This document shows, piece by piece, positions 13,801-19,587 of a DNA stretch of 22,169 nt. The notes under the pieces were generated by a model. That model was not told the DNA's origin. It saw only the letters and a program-made list of their open reading frames with translations, and made no database searches. This DNA comes from a virus. Numbering within the stretch: position 1 is the first letter of the stretch; the number at the start of each line of letters is the position of its first letter. The stretch is taken from the IMG/VR virus record IMGVR_UViG_3300018080_000640, positions 1-22,169 of that record; one strand, 5' to 3'. The position numbers were made by a program, and so were the translations under genes.

Positions 13801-14146
13801 GAAAGGTCTGCCCGACAGCTCTGTAACTGCTGAGGATATTAACAAAGCGGTTACTGAGAAAACTGAAGCTGTGCTGAAGGATGTCGCTGGTGGCTTCGTG
13901 AAGACGCTGGAAGATATTGCGAAAGCAATCTCCGTGTCAAGCGAACAGAATGCTGAGGTAAAGAAAACCCTGTCCGGACTCTCGAACAGAATTGCTGACC
14001 TTGAGGATGGGTCAAGTGGGAGTAACCAGAACAAAGAAGACGCCGGTGGCGAGGGCGGAGACGAAATCGATGAAGATAACGTTTTCCGTGGAATGTTCGG
14101 CAATCCTGCAAAACAGGCTTTTGGCATGAGAGGTCAGAAGCAGTAA
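10835..14146 (+). CDS. Prohead protease fused to multi-domain linker and scaffold
   Basis: Processes scaffold and capsid during head maturation and carries the scaffold in the same frame. Start ATG 10835 has AAGGAG at 10820-10825 (an in-frame ATG at 10817 is too close to it). The 1103 aa read in order: HK97-type serine protease at residues 1-172 with DNHRSTFPIG (His68), EWQMSIGGY (Ser121) and IELDHIACTRKNQACNQRAGF; a first His-rich module (219-268); a helical region (300-430); a second His-rich module (530-569); a domain with LKYQHHSDGKTILRGLIVSAAELLG and AKEVAAHLNKHFEEFDITPPE (605-667), which resembles regions in other phage proteases; a zinc ribbon YCVCPDCGF...CRTIDCPECG (680-708); then an acidic Ala/Gly/Glu/Asp scaffold with a helical C-terminus. 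This is several times the usual protease length. In-frame starts at 12560 and 13088 imply shorter products. Confidence 0.8.
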   Translation: MSRKKVAFNTRVFKAYTKKDDSTGEEKMHVVAIASDSKPDCENDRMSERCIDGFVEQCNRGVDILDNHRSTFPIGVTSEAWKEEEADKVNLVIDIELDETFPQSTRLFQDVLEGRAEWQMSIGGYLDPDAGIEYEINSEGIRVRVIHGIELDHIACTRKNQACNQRAGFLQAMIKDILGGIPEFNPAKYRKALVAIQKENGGNGKIITGLTGNADMDEHFHEFAMYVVDGEVVAGETGMSIWGFEGTEHTHTISDLMKTDTAREHTHILMMGVVELSVDNRLTVKALPEETLFGDGASYDEWATKVHNMYAKNEISDDLMYAYMKQLSARADAFKSDYDKFRRTFDVKSVEKFVDSAERRFKDVLECACSGKCSDKEVYDEVRQQCADMYEYGLYLGNIITDKSVETTDDDVKRVAKVARQIVDDINHAKKRSEVMSDTTLEDQDFFGTILRFLSDAFEKTGYYDEESASFALTEVKSPFTIKGIKFPMPNGPIGDAIMRTSVIADGITGQVSRLSDDYTVGTSKAAGGHFHKYIVRNRDGKGIALKSLGHTHSISDHRFMEEVENHVHKLGGDVMSDNIIAFVSLPLADVEDNISASKEVNDYAWADGDVLKYQHHSDGKTILRGLIVSAAELLGVKDGGRVGSDDAKEVAAHLNKHFEEFDITPPEKLASIAKQGWAYCVCPDCGFTQDKEAGVPCRTIDCPECGTALMGSDSPGEVSESITLNNFAMHFETQGIEMLWFSELIEGESNMGKKIEDEVQEDVVTTDKDNNDAPTEDADKDVTKEDEAADASDGDATEGGDDAPAEGGDDAPAEGEGDAPAEGDAESDDAAPAEGDGDAPAEGDDAAEGGDAAEGDADADAGDGEAEGEGDDAEGGEEKSIFDSILKSHLKTKEDEEDASDEGGDDEEGEAEGGNAEGDAGDAEGEAGSDSDADGEGDAEEKELPPVLDGIDGFRSALQQAIALALGGQAVSPELKNLLESMDKYLTEKGLPDSSVTAEDINKAVTEKTEAVLKDVAGGFVKTLEDIAKAISVSSEQNAEVKKTLSGLSNRIADLEDGSSGSNQNKEDAGGEGGDEIDEDNVFRGMFGNPAKQAFGMRGQKQ
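11489..11638 (+). other. His-rich metal-binding module 1 (residues 219-268)
   Basis: Within the protease ORF this stretch has three HxH motifs in the order HFHEFAMYV, EHTHTIS and EHTHIL. A second copy with the same order lies at 12422-12541. The pattern suggests a bound divalent metal; no family name is assigned. Confidence 0.55.
12422..12541 (+). other. His-rich metal-binding module 2 (residues 530-569)
   Basis: HFHKYIVRNRDG, GHTHSIS and ENHVHKL repeat the HxH...HTHxIS...HxH plan of module 1, with a shorter spacing between the first two motifs. It ends just before the strong internal ribosome binding site at 12547. Confidence 0.55.
12547..12562 (+). promoter_or_regulatory. Internal ribosome binding site and in-frame ATG (start at 12560)
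   Basis: AGGAGGTGA (12547-12555) is the full complement of the 16S rRNA 3' end, with ATG at 12560-12562 in the same frame as the protease ORF (residue 576). It would yield a C-terminal product of 528 aa beginning MSDNIIAFVSLPLADVED, made of the putative HL-H domain, zinc ribbon and scaffold. A site this strong inside a coding sequence is unlikely by chance, but purifying coding constraints (Gly-Gly codons) could also produce it. Confidence 0.55.
13088..14146 (+). CDS. Scaffold protein nested in the protease ORF (internal start)
   Basis: An in-frame ATG at 13088 (residue 752 of the long ORF) is preceded by AAGGAG at 13074-13079 with an 8-base spacing, the same quality as the site of the full ORF. 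The 352-aa product would be a free scaffold: acidic low-complexity N-terminal half with Ala-Pro-Ala-Glu-Gly repeats, a short KSIFDSILKSHLKTK helix, a second acidic tract, then a helical C-terminal core (SALQQAIALALGG, ELKNLLESMDKYLTEKG, AVLKDVAGGFVKTLEDIAKA, LSNRIADLED) and a terminal MFGNPAKQAFGMRGQKQ basic tail suited to capsid binding. The arrangement follows the lambda C/Nu3 precedent, in which the scaffold is made from an in-frame start inside the protease gene. The C-terminal tail lies immediately before the major capsid gene. Confidence 0.7.
   Translation: MGKKIEDEVQEDVVTTDKDNNDAPTEDADKDVTKEDEAADASDGDATEGGDDAPAEGGDDAPAEGEGDAPAEGDAESDDAAPAEGDGDAPAEGDDAAEGGDAAEGDADADAGDGEAEGEGDDAEGGEEKSIFDSILKSHLKTKEDEEDASDEGGDDEEGEAEGGNAEGDAGDAEGEAGSDSDADGEGDAEEKELPPVLDGIDGFRSALQQAIALALGGQAVSPELKNLLESMDKYLTEKGLPDSSVTAEDINKAVTEKTEAVLKDVAGGFVKTLEDIAKAISVSSEQNAEVKKTLSGLSNRIADLEDGSSGSNQNKEDAGGEGGDEIDEDNVFRGMFGNPAKQAFGMRGQKQ
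13247..13401 (+). repeat. Tandem coding repeat (Ala-Pro-Ala-Glu-Gly units)
   Basis: The 11-base core CCTGCTGAAGG starts at 13247, 13271, 13295, 13331 and 13355, i.e. mostly with a 24-base (8-residue) period and one 36-base step. Related GCTGCCGAAGG cores follow at 13373 and 13391 (18-base step). They encode APAEG/AAEG units with Gly and Asp between. All steps are multiples of three, so copy number can change without breaking the frame. Confidence 0.8.
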
Positions 14147-14196
14147 TTTGATTTTACTTTTTATTCCTAATTGCTTTTTGAAAAGGAGTTTATAGG

Positions 14197-15510
14197 ATGG
14201 ACAACGAAGAAATCCTTAAAACAATCGAAACCGCTGATTTCCTGCATGGCGGTTTGCTTCATCCGAAGCAGCAGGACAAGTTCATCATGTACGTAAAGCA
14301 GTTCTCAACAATGCTTGACAATTGCCGCACAATCACGATGACTCAGAAACTCGAGGACATTGATAAAGTTCACATCGGTGAGCCTATCACTGAATCCGCT
14401 GCTGAAGCAACGGAACAGGGGTCCCCGAACAACGAAGGTGAGCCCAAATACAACAAGGTGACACTGACTGCCGTTAAGGTTCGGTCAACCTGGAATATTT
14501 CTACGGAAACGCTCCAGAATAACATCGAACAGGCCGGCTTTGAAGACACCATGATGCAGGGCATGACTCAGCGCATCGCGACTGACCTCGAGATGCTCGG
14601 TATCCAGGGTGATACCACTGCTGGTTCTGCAACGAAAGTTGCCCGCCTGCTCAACCGTCTCGACGGCTGGGACCTCCAGACTGAGAATTCTCATATTCTC
14701 GACGTTGCCGGCGCAAGCATTTCGAAAGATGTGTTCCGCGTCATGAAACGTCAGCTTCCGAAACAGTACCGCAATGACCCCGGCCTTCGCTGGATTATGT
14801 CTGACGCGCTGCTGGATGACTGGGTAGCTAGCCTGGCTGCTGACAAAGTTGCTGGTGTCTACGGGAACGCTGTCGAAGGACAGGGTCTCAACCCGCTCGG
14901 GATTCCTATCCTGACTGTTGAGATGATTCCTGAAGACCTCCCCGTTTCTGCTGGAGCTGCTACTGCGGCTGAAGCAATCGGTTACAAATACGACCCGTTC
15001 GTAATTGTTGCTGGTTCCAACGATGCGCTTGACATCGATTTCACTGACTCGTCTGACGTCACCGTCAACGTAACCCTGACTCTGTCAGAAGGTACGCTGC
15101 ACGCTGGTCAGGTGGCTAAGGAAATCAATGCTGCTATCGCAACTGCTGGCGCTGCCGGTCTTGCGGAAGCAACCGCTGACAACCGCCTGAAGCTGAAAAC
15201 GACTGAAACCGGTGTGGACACCGAGGTCATCGTTAACACTCCGGCGAACGGTGCTGAAACCACTCTCGGTATCAATGGTATCGATGTGGACGGTACTGAC
15301 AGCGGCGGGACCGTTTTGGAAGGTTCCTTCATCTGGCTCGGCAACCCGCAGAACTTCATCTGTGGTATTCTTGCCGGAACTCGTATCTTCACGAAATTCA
15401 ACGAGAAGAAAGACACGATTGAAAATATCGTGTACAACCAGCTCGACGTGAAGGTTGAGAACCTCGATGCCATCGTGAAGGCTAAGAACGTCCGCCTGGC
15501 TTCAATCTAA
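14197..15510 (+). CDS. Major capsid protein (HK97 fold) with inserted domain
   Basis: Builds the icosahedral shell. The 437-aa protein has a short N-terminal arm, then the HK97 pattern: FLHGGLLHPKQQDKFI, the E-loop region EPKYNKVTLTAVKVRSTWNISTE (84-104), the spine helix DTMMQGMTQRIATDLEMLGIQGD (117-139), RLLNRLDGWDL, VMKRQLPKQYRNDPGLRWIMSD (182-203), GLNPLGIPILTVEMIPE (230-246) and the C-terminal FIWLGNPQNFICGILAGTRIFTKFNEKKDTIE. Between about residues 246 and 378 lies an insertion whose core (KEINAAIATAGAAGLAEATA, LKLKTTETGVDTEVIV, LGINGI) resembles the flagellin/hook IN motif and is probably surface exposed. It lacks the long N-terminal delta domain of HK97, consistent with a separate scaffold. 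Start has AAGGAG at 14183-14188. Codon use is richer in G/C than neighbours, as in highly expressed genes. Confidence 0.9.
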   Translation: MDNEEILKTIETADFLHGGLLHPKQQDKFIMYVKQFSTMLDNCRTITMTQKLEDIDKVHIGEPITESAAEATEQGSPNNEGEPKYNKVTLTAVKVRSTWNISTETLQNNIEQAGFEDTMMQGMTQRIATDLEMLGIQGDTTAGSATKVARLLNRLDGWDLQTENSHILDVAGASISKDVFRVMKRQLPKQYRNDPGLRWIMSDALLDDWVASLAADKVAGVYGNAVEGQGLNPLGIPILTVEMIPEDLPVSAGAATAAEAIGYKYDPFVIVAGSNDALDIDFTDSSDVTVNVTLTLSEGTLHAGQVAKEINAAIATAGAAGLAEATADNRLKLKTTETGVDTEVIVNTPANGAETTLGINGIDVDGTDSGGTVLEGSFIWLGNPQNFICGILAGTRIFTKFNEKKDTIENIVYNQLDVKVENLDAIVKAKNVRLASI

Positions 15511-15512
15511 GG

Positions 15513-15527
15513 TAGGCTCGTAGCCTA
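15513..15527 (+). other. Short hairpin after the capsid gene
   Basis: TAGGCT (15513-15518) and AGCCTA (15522-15527) form a 6-bp stem with a CGT loop, two bases after the major capsid stop. Only AATTTAC follows, so it is not a good intrinsic terminator; an mRNA-stabilising 3' hairpin is possible. Confidence 0.4.
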
Positions 15528-15560
15528 ATTTACGGGATACCTTAACGTGATAGGGAATGG

Positions 15561-15603
15561 GCAGCACTCTTGCACTAACAGTGTAGGAGTGCTGTACCTC
15601 CTT
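15561..15603 (+). other. Long stem-loop plus anti-SD-like CCTCCTT in the capsid-downstream gap
   Basis: The 140-base gap 15511-15650 holds no gene. CAGCACTCTTGCACT (15562-15576) pairs with AGTGTAGGAGTGCTG (15580-15594) over 15 bp with two G-U pairs and an AAC loop; G15561-T15595 can extend it. No T-run follows, so it is not a classic terminator. Directly after comes ACCTCCTT (15596-15603), complementary to a ribosome binding site and able to pair with GAGGAG just before the next ATG (15651). Likely an mRNA processing, stability or translation-control element at the capsid boundary. Confidence 0.6.
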
Positions 15604-15650
15604 CCGATAAGTGTCCCAAATTGTTTTCCTTTTGAAGAGGAGTAGTTTCG

Positions 15651-16019
15651 ATGGCAGAATCAAGATATTTTGTGTATCAGGGCTCTGCTTCGTATTCGAA
15701 GATTGCTGATGATGGGTCAGCCGTTTACCAGTTCAGACCTGGTAGTCCGGTAGAAGTGAAAAACTTCAATGACCAGATGAAATTCGCGGGAAACCCGGAT
15801 TTTATTGAGACGGATAAGAAAGGTAAGCCCGTCGAAAACAGCGAACTTCCTACGAACAATGGCCCCGCTGGTGCTATCTCTTATGTGACGATGGGAGGGG
15901 AGAAACCTGCTCCGGCAGCCACACCCCCTGAACCCAAAGCAGAGGAGAAGCCTGCTGAACCCAAGAAAAAAACTTCCAGCGCTAAGAAAAAGAGCGCCAA
16001 GAAGAGCGCAGGGAAGTAG
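15651..16019 (+). CDS. Small virion-region protein with Lys/Ala-rich tail, 122 aa
   Basis: Start supported by GAAGAGGAG before ATG 15651. Residues 1-65 form a small beta-rich domain (RYFVYQGSASYSKIADDG, then VYQFRPGSPVEVKNFND). The C-terminal 45 residues are Pro/Ala/Glu- then Lys/Ser/Ala-rich (PAEPKKKTSSAKKKSAKKS), histone H1-like and surely disordered. No family is recognised. Position immediately after the major capsid gene suggests a head decoration, head-tail or DNA-contacting role; the tail could bind DNA or an acidic partner. The gene before the sheath (19297) has the same plan, with an FxPGxxVxVKN-like core and a Lys-rich tail, so the two may be related. Its stop overlaps the ribosome binding site of the connector gene. 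Confidence 0.65.
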   Translation: MAESRYFVYQGSASYSKIADDGSAVYQFRPGSPVEVKNFNDQMKFAGNPDFIETDKKGKPVENSELPTNNGPAGAISYVTMGGEKPAPAATPPEPKAEEKPAEPKKKTSSAKKKSAKKSAGK

Positions 16020-16028
16020 GAGACGCTG

Positions 16029-16868
16029 ATGTATCCGTTCAGATATTGCACTGTTGCTGAAGCCAAAGCCTATTCCGGAACGGAACAAGGGGTGGACGAA
16101 ATACTCCGCCAAATTGAGCTTTGGAGTGAAACCATTAACCGTATTACAGGGAAGTGGTTTACCCCGCTTTACTTTGCGGGACAGATGGAGCAGTTGTATG
16201 ATGGACGGTTTGTTATGCGTGGTAAGGTTCCTATCATTGAGATATCGGAACCAGTCGAAGCGGACTTTTCGCCTAACGGCGGATACAAGGATTTGCCTTT
16301 CGATACTGAGCACGTAGTTGTTCAGAGTGCTGAGGATAATGCTGAATACAGTTCGCTTTTATACAGTCAAGTCTCGGTAGCTGGTTACTTTGGTTGGCTT
16401 AATCATGCACGTACCAAAGTAACCACTACCGTTACGACTGCTGCTGCGGAAGGTTCGGACACTCTTGTGTTCGACTCGACTGCGGGAATGAGCAAAGGAA
16501 GTGTCGTGCTCATTGATAATTATGTTTCTGCTATTATTTGCGAAGTATGCGATGACCATATTGTTAAAGTTGACCCGCTAGCCGAAAGCGTCGCAGTTGA
16601 CGACGAGGTTATCGTGTTTGGACGCATACCTCGGGATATAGTTTATTGTACACAGGAACTCGTAGCCAAGAAAGGCGGAGGTCTCCAAGCGCAACGGAGT
16701 TACCAGTTTCAGCAGATGATGGTAAGTGAGACTACGGATAGTTATACGTACCGCTTAGCTGACCCAGGAGCTTCGGCATACGGGATTAATTCTGTCGGAA
16801 CAGGAATTAACGAAGTTGATAAGATTTTGATGAGGTATCGTACGAACGTTGACGTGAGGCTTATATAA
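16029..16868 (+). CDS. Head-tail connector / adaptor protein
   Basis: Docks on the portal and starts the neck. The 279-aa protein has the adaptor-type N-terminus (YCTVAEAKAYSGTEQGVDEILRQIELWSETINRITGKWF: a helical pair ending in Trp/Phe), then GQMEQLYDGRFVMRGKVPIIEI, typical of gp6/gp15-like connectors, and a C-terminal helix region (IPRDIVYCTQELVAKKGGG) ending MRYRTNVDVRLI. Residues of about 142-200 are an extra beta module (DTLVFDSTAGMSKGSVVLID...IVKVDPLAESVAVDDEVIV) also found twice in the tail sheath of this phage. The family assignment rests on order and the helical N-terminus. It overlaps the following gene by one base (TAATG). Confidence 0.65.
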   Translation: MYPFRYCTVAEAKAYSGTEQGVDEILRQIELWSETINRITGKWFTPLYFAGQMEQLYDGRFVMRGKVPIIEISEPVEADFSPNGGYKDLPFDTEHVVVQSAEDNAEYSSLLYSQVSVAGYFGWLNHARTKVTTTVTTAAAEGSDTLVFDSTAGMSKGSVVLIDNYVSAIICEVCDDHIVKVDPLAESVAVDDEVIVFGRIPRDIVYCTQELVAKKGGGLQAQRSYQFQQMMVSETTDSYTYRLADPGASAYGINSVGTGINEVDKILMRYRTNVDVRLI

Positions 16869-17293
16869 TGAGTGACCCGTTAGTATCTTCGATTGATTAT
16901 GATGCTCTTCCGATGAGGATGGCATTAGCTAAAATCAAGATAGCACAGCTCCGTATGAGCCACACTCATGTTGATAGAGTTTACGGAGAAGCCGTAGGGA
17001 AAGAAGAGCGCAAGACTGTTACTGTATATGGTCAGAACAACTCCGCAGCGATTAAGCGGAAAACAGCGACTTCTACTGGTGATAGGATTAATACTGCCGG
17101 GCATCTTGTATTCAAGAAGAAGGACCTGGACGATGCCGGAGTAGTTTTAAGAACCGGTGATTATATTATAGAAATTGCCGGAGCAAAAGTAAATTTTGAA
17201 ATTGTCGAAGTTCGCCCTGAGAGTATTCTCGGGGGGAAACAGCGTTTAATATATGCAGACTACATGGCTGCAAAAGAAAGGTCGTCAGTATAA
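16868..17293 (+). CDS. Head-tail stopper (head closure) protein, putative
   Basis: A 141-aa protein placed between the connector and neck genes. After a helical N-terminus (MRMALAKIKIAQLRMSHTHVDRVYGEAVG) comes a beta-rich region with the pattern usual in stopper proteins: GHLVFKKKDLDDAGVVLRTGDYIIEIAGAKVNFEIVEVRPESILGGKQRLIYADYMA. In stopper proteins of SPP1/HK97-like phages this barrel closes the portal channel after packaging and gives the tail its docking surface. The name is based on that pattern and gene order. One-base overlaps with both neighbouring genes point to tight translational coupling. Confidence 0.55.
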   Translation: MSDPLVSSIDYDALPMRMALAKIKIAQLRMSHTHVDRVYGEAVGKEERKTVTVYGQNNSAAIKRKTATSTGDRINTAGHLVFKKKDLDDAGVVLRTGDYIIEIAGAKVNFEIVEVRPESILGGKQRLIYADYMAAKERSSV

Positions 17294-18003
17294 TGGCACT
17301 CGCAACACTCGGAAAAATCAAAGCTACTAAGGGAGCACGCAAAGCTCTTAGTATCAATTTCCGTTTGGGGCGGACTAGTCGTTATTATAAGAGTGATATC
17401 CGCCGTGCACAGAAGGCTTTGGTTAAGCTTCCTGATGTTTTGATGTTATCTTTTAAGAGAGCGACTGGACGTGCGACGTTTGTTAAAGGATTGAAGACAG
17501 TATTTGCAAATACTGCTCAAGCAGCAGCATCGCAAGTGCCTTTACGTGAAGCGACAATCCGTATACGTGAGTATATGAATAGTGAGTTAGGATATCCTAT
17601 GGCATCGTCTGATAAAGTGATGGTGCATAGCGGGCGTATGTTAACTGACGGGATAGATGTCGGAGCTACCGGAAAAGGGAAAAACTTCAGCTTGTGGGTC
17701 GGGTTTTCTGCGAGATTGCGGTCACCCGTTCCTGTAAAGACGCCGCATAGCGGATTATCCTATGCTGACGTAGCTCGTAGAATTGAATCGGGATTTGTTA
17801 TTCCGATTGATAGTACTGTGAAGGAGCTGTTTGCCAATGCTGGATTAAAGCTGAACACGAAGAAGCGTAAAGCTCTTTATGTTAAGCCGAGACCCTTCAT
17901 GGATAAAACTGCTCGAGTAACGATACAATATATTTATGATGTCGGTTTGAAAGAGACTGAAAAAGAAATTGATGGTGCTGCTGCGGAGGTTATACCGTTC
18001 TAA
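17293..18003 (+). CDS. Neck / tail-completion protein, putative (236 aa)
   Basis: Basic N-terminus (GKIKATKGARKALSINFRLGRTSRYYKSDIRRAQKAL), then a helix (VLMLSFKRATGRATFVKGLK), the central motif VHSGRMLTDGIDVGATGKGKNFSLWVGF, KTPHSGLSYADVARRIESGFVIPI and VKPRPFMDKT near the C-terminus. The combination of a GRMLxxG strand, IESGF and RPF(M/L) is common to HK97 gp10-like neck and tail-completion proteins. Its position, after the stopper and before the tail terminator candidate, agrees. No membrane or signal segment. Overlaps both flanking genes by one base. Confidence 0.55.
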   Translation: MALATLGKIKATKGARKALSINFRLGRTSRYYKSDIRRAQKALVKLPDVLMLSFKRATGRATFVKGLKTVFANTAQAAASQVPLREATIRIREYMNSELGYPMASSDKVMVHSGRMLTDGIDVGATGKGKNFSLWVGFSARLRSPVPVKTPHSGLSYADVARRIESGFVIPIDSTVKELFANAGLKLNTKKRKALYVKPRPFMDKTARVTIQYIYDVGLKETEKEIDGAAAEVIPF

Positions 18004-19313
18004 TGGCTAGTCTAGTTTTTTGCGCAAACAGATTTGATGGATGGGAGATGTCAAGTAGGGATGCCTACCTTGATACTTCATCCCGTTTTATATCGTTGCG
18101 TAAGACGGATGTATACGGAAACTACGCGCGTGGAGGTATGTATTACCCTGCTGACTTCAAGAGTTATTCATTACGGGCGTCGCTTATCGATAGTTTTTTC
18201 GGGTTAACTGTTAGTGCAAGTGATTGCAAATTAGGATTTAGGATATCTACTGATGGAGGCAATCATTGGCAGTATTTTAATGGTCAGCGTTGGGTGACTA
18301 TCGGGGGAGCCAGGGGTGGCGGCGGAGATTATGTTGGAGGACTTGGGATTCACATGCTTCTTGGGGACGACTACGATGAGCCTGAGTGGATGAATGAGAA
18401 CAAATTCCATCAGGGGATACAGAGTCTTTCGCCCGGCGAGCGTAATATAATGATGTGGATTAAGATGTACCCGGTTGATTTGGATACTAAGCCTAAGTTT
18501 AACTGGATAGCTATTGATTTTGTCGAAAGTATCCGGGATAATTTTCTTGATGATAGTATTCGTTCAATATCTATGCACCTACAGAATTACTATTATTTTG
18601 ATGACCGTGTCGTCAAAGAATTAGATAGAGCCGATACATATAGGCTTCCGTATACGACCAGGACTGACCCTGAAGGGAATACGGTCCCGGCGTCTACGAT
18701 TGTCGAGTACGTCAGAGCATACAATATAGATGACGACCCGCAGAAAACGACCAACGTCGTTTCTGATTGGAGTTCTGACGGAAACATTACATTTACATCA
18801 GAGCAGGATGGATATGTTGAATTCCAGTTTGGTCATAGGCCACCAGTTCATGTTGAAACGAAGCCTATTGTCCAGTTATCTGATGAAGTTGCTCTTGTTA
18901 TAGCAACTATTAATGAAGAAGAGTGGGGTCCCTATGAAGATAAAGTTGAAATAAACTGGTGGGACTTTTCTTCGCGAACATACCTGGAGCGTTGGGCAGA
19001 ATTTCGTTTCGACCTCTTATGCCAAGCTCATCGTACAGAGCAGGCTGTTAGAATGGAGGAAGGGATACGTAGGCTCATTGAACGACGCTCAGTTTATTCT
19101 GAAGGGCTTGGAAGAAGATTGAAGTGGACGTTGCGGTATGATGAAGTCACGACACCTTCCAGAGTTATTGATGAACTTACCGTCGTGGACGTTCCACTAC
19201 GGTTCGGGAGGTACCGTAGTATCGGAGCGGTTAAAGAGTCTAAGCTTGCTACCGATATTGATATTAACGTAATTGTAATAGAAAGGAGTGCTCAATATGA
19301 AGCAAGTTACTAA
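18003..19313 (+). CDS. Tail terminator/completion candidate with N-terminal adaptor-like domain
   Basis: The 436-aa protein seems to have two parts. Residues 1-175 are Trp/Tyr/Gly-rich and beta-like (FDGWEMSSRDAYLD, GFRISTDGGNHWQYFNGQRW, SPGERNIMMWIKMYPVDLD), resembling a jelly-roll adaptor domain. Residues of about 250-430 are mixed alpha/beta (RTYLERWAEFRFDLLCQAHRTEQAVRMEEGIRRLIERRSVY, GLGRRLKWTLRYDEV, ending ATDIDINVIVIE), a plausible tail terminator placed directly before the sheath gene. The split and names are inference; I see no single family match. A GDDYDEPEW acidic loop lies between. The end overlaps the next gene by 17 bases, with that gene's AAAGGAG inside. Confidence 0.45.
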   Translation: MASLVFCANRFDGWEMSSRDAYLDTSSRFISLRKTDVYGNYARGGMYYPADFKSYSLRASLIDSFFGLTVSASDCKLGFRISTDGGNHWQYFNGQRWVTIGGARGGGGDYVGGLGIHMLLGDDYDEPEWMNENKFHQGIQSLSPGERNIMMWIKMYPVDLDTKPKFNWIAIDFVESIRDNFLDDSIRSISMHLQNYYYFDDRVVKELDRADTYRLPYTTRTDPEGNTVPASTIVEYVRAYNIDDDPQKTTNVVSDWSSDGNITFTSEQDGYVEFQFGHRPPVHVETKPIVQLSDEVALVIATINEEEWGPYEDKVEINWWDFSSRTYLERWAEFRFDLLCQAHRTEQAVRMEEGIRRLIERRSVYSEGLGRRLKWTLRYDEVTTPSRVIDELTVVDVPLRFGRYRSIGAVKESKLATDIDINVIVIERSAQYEASY

Positions 19314-19587
19314 TCTCACAAAAAATTTGAGAGCGTATGACTTAGACTCTTTCGACGAGAACGGTAGACGCAGAGCCGTACATCTTGCTCCAGGTGAAAG
19401 CGTATCTTTGAAGAACGATGACGCTGCATCGAGACAGCTTGTAGCAGCCCTTGACCGTAAAGAAATTTCGATTGAGGATGCAAAAGCTGCTAAGGAAGAT
19501 AAGGAAGATAAGAAAGAAGAGAGTGGCGAGTCAAAAAAACCTGCAAAAAAATCAAGTAGTAAACCTAAAGATAAGGAGGATAAGTAA
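19297..19587 (+). CDS. Small protein with Lys-rich tail before the sheath, 96 aa
   Basis: Start ATG 19297 has AAAGGAG eight bases upstream; an in-frame GTG at 19288 is part of that region. The first 60 residues make a small domain (KNLRAYDLDSFDENGRRR, VHLAPGESVSLKNDDAASRQL). The rest is Lys/Glu- then Lys/Ser/Pro-rich (EDKEDKKEESGES, KKPAKKSSSKPKDKEDK). The plan is the same as the 122-aa gene after the capsid (15651): similar PG-containing strand plus charged tail. Function unknown; a tail-assembly or virion component is inferred from position. One-base overlap with the sheath gene. Confidence 0.6.
   Translation: MKQVTNLTKNLRAYDLDSFDENGRRRAVHLAPGESVSLKNDDAASRQLVAALDRKEISIEDAKAAKEDKEDKKEESGESKKPAKKSSSKPKDKEDK

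Noticed and set aside
15511-15650. Possible tRNA or small structured RNA gene in the gap
   Set aside because: No cloverleaf with a T-loop (GTTCGA-like) or CCA end could be drawn; only hairpins are supported.
15717-16313. 198-aa minus-strand frame over the Lys-rich gene and connector
   Set aside because: The Lys-rich tail (AAG/AAA codons) reads on the other strand as Phe/Leu-rich low complexity; no ribosome binding site, opposes the operon.
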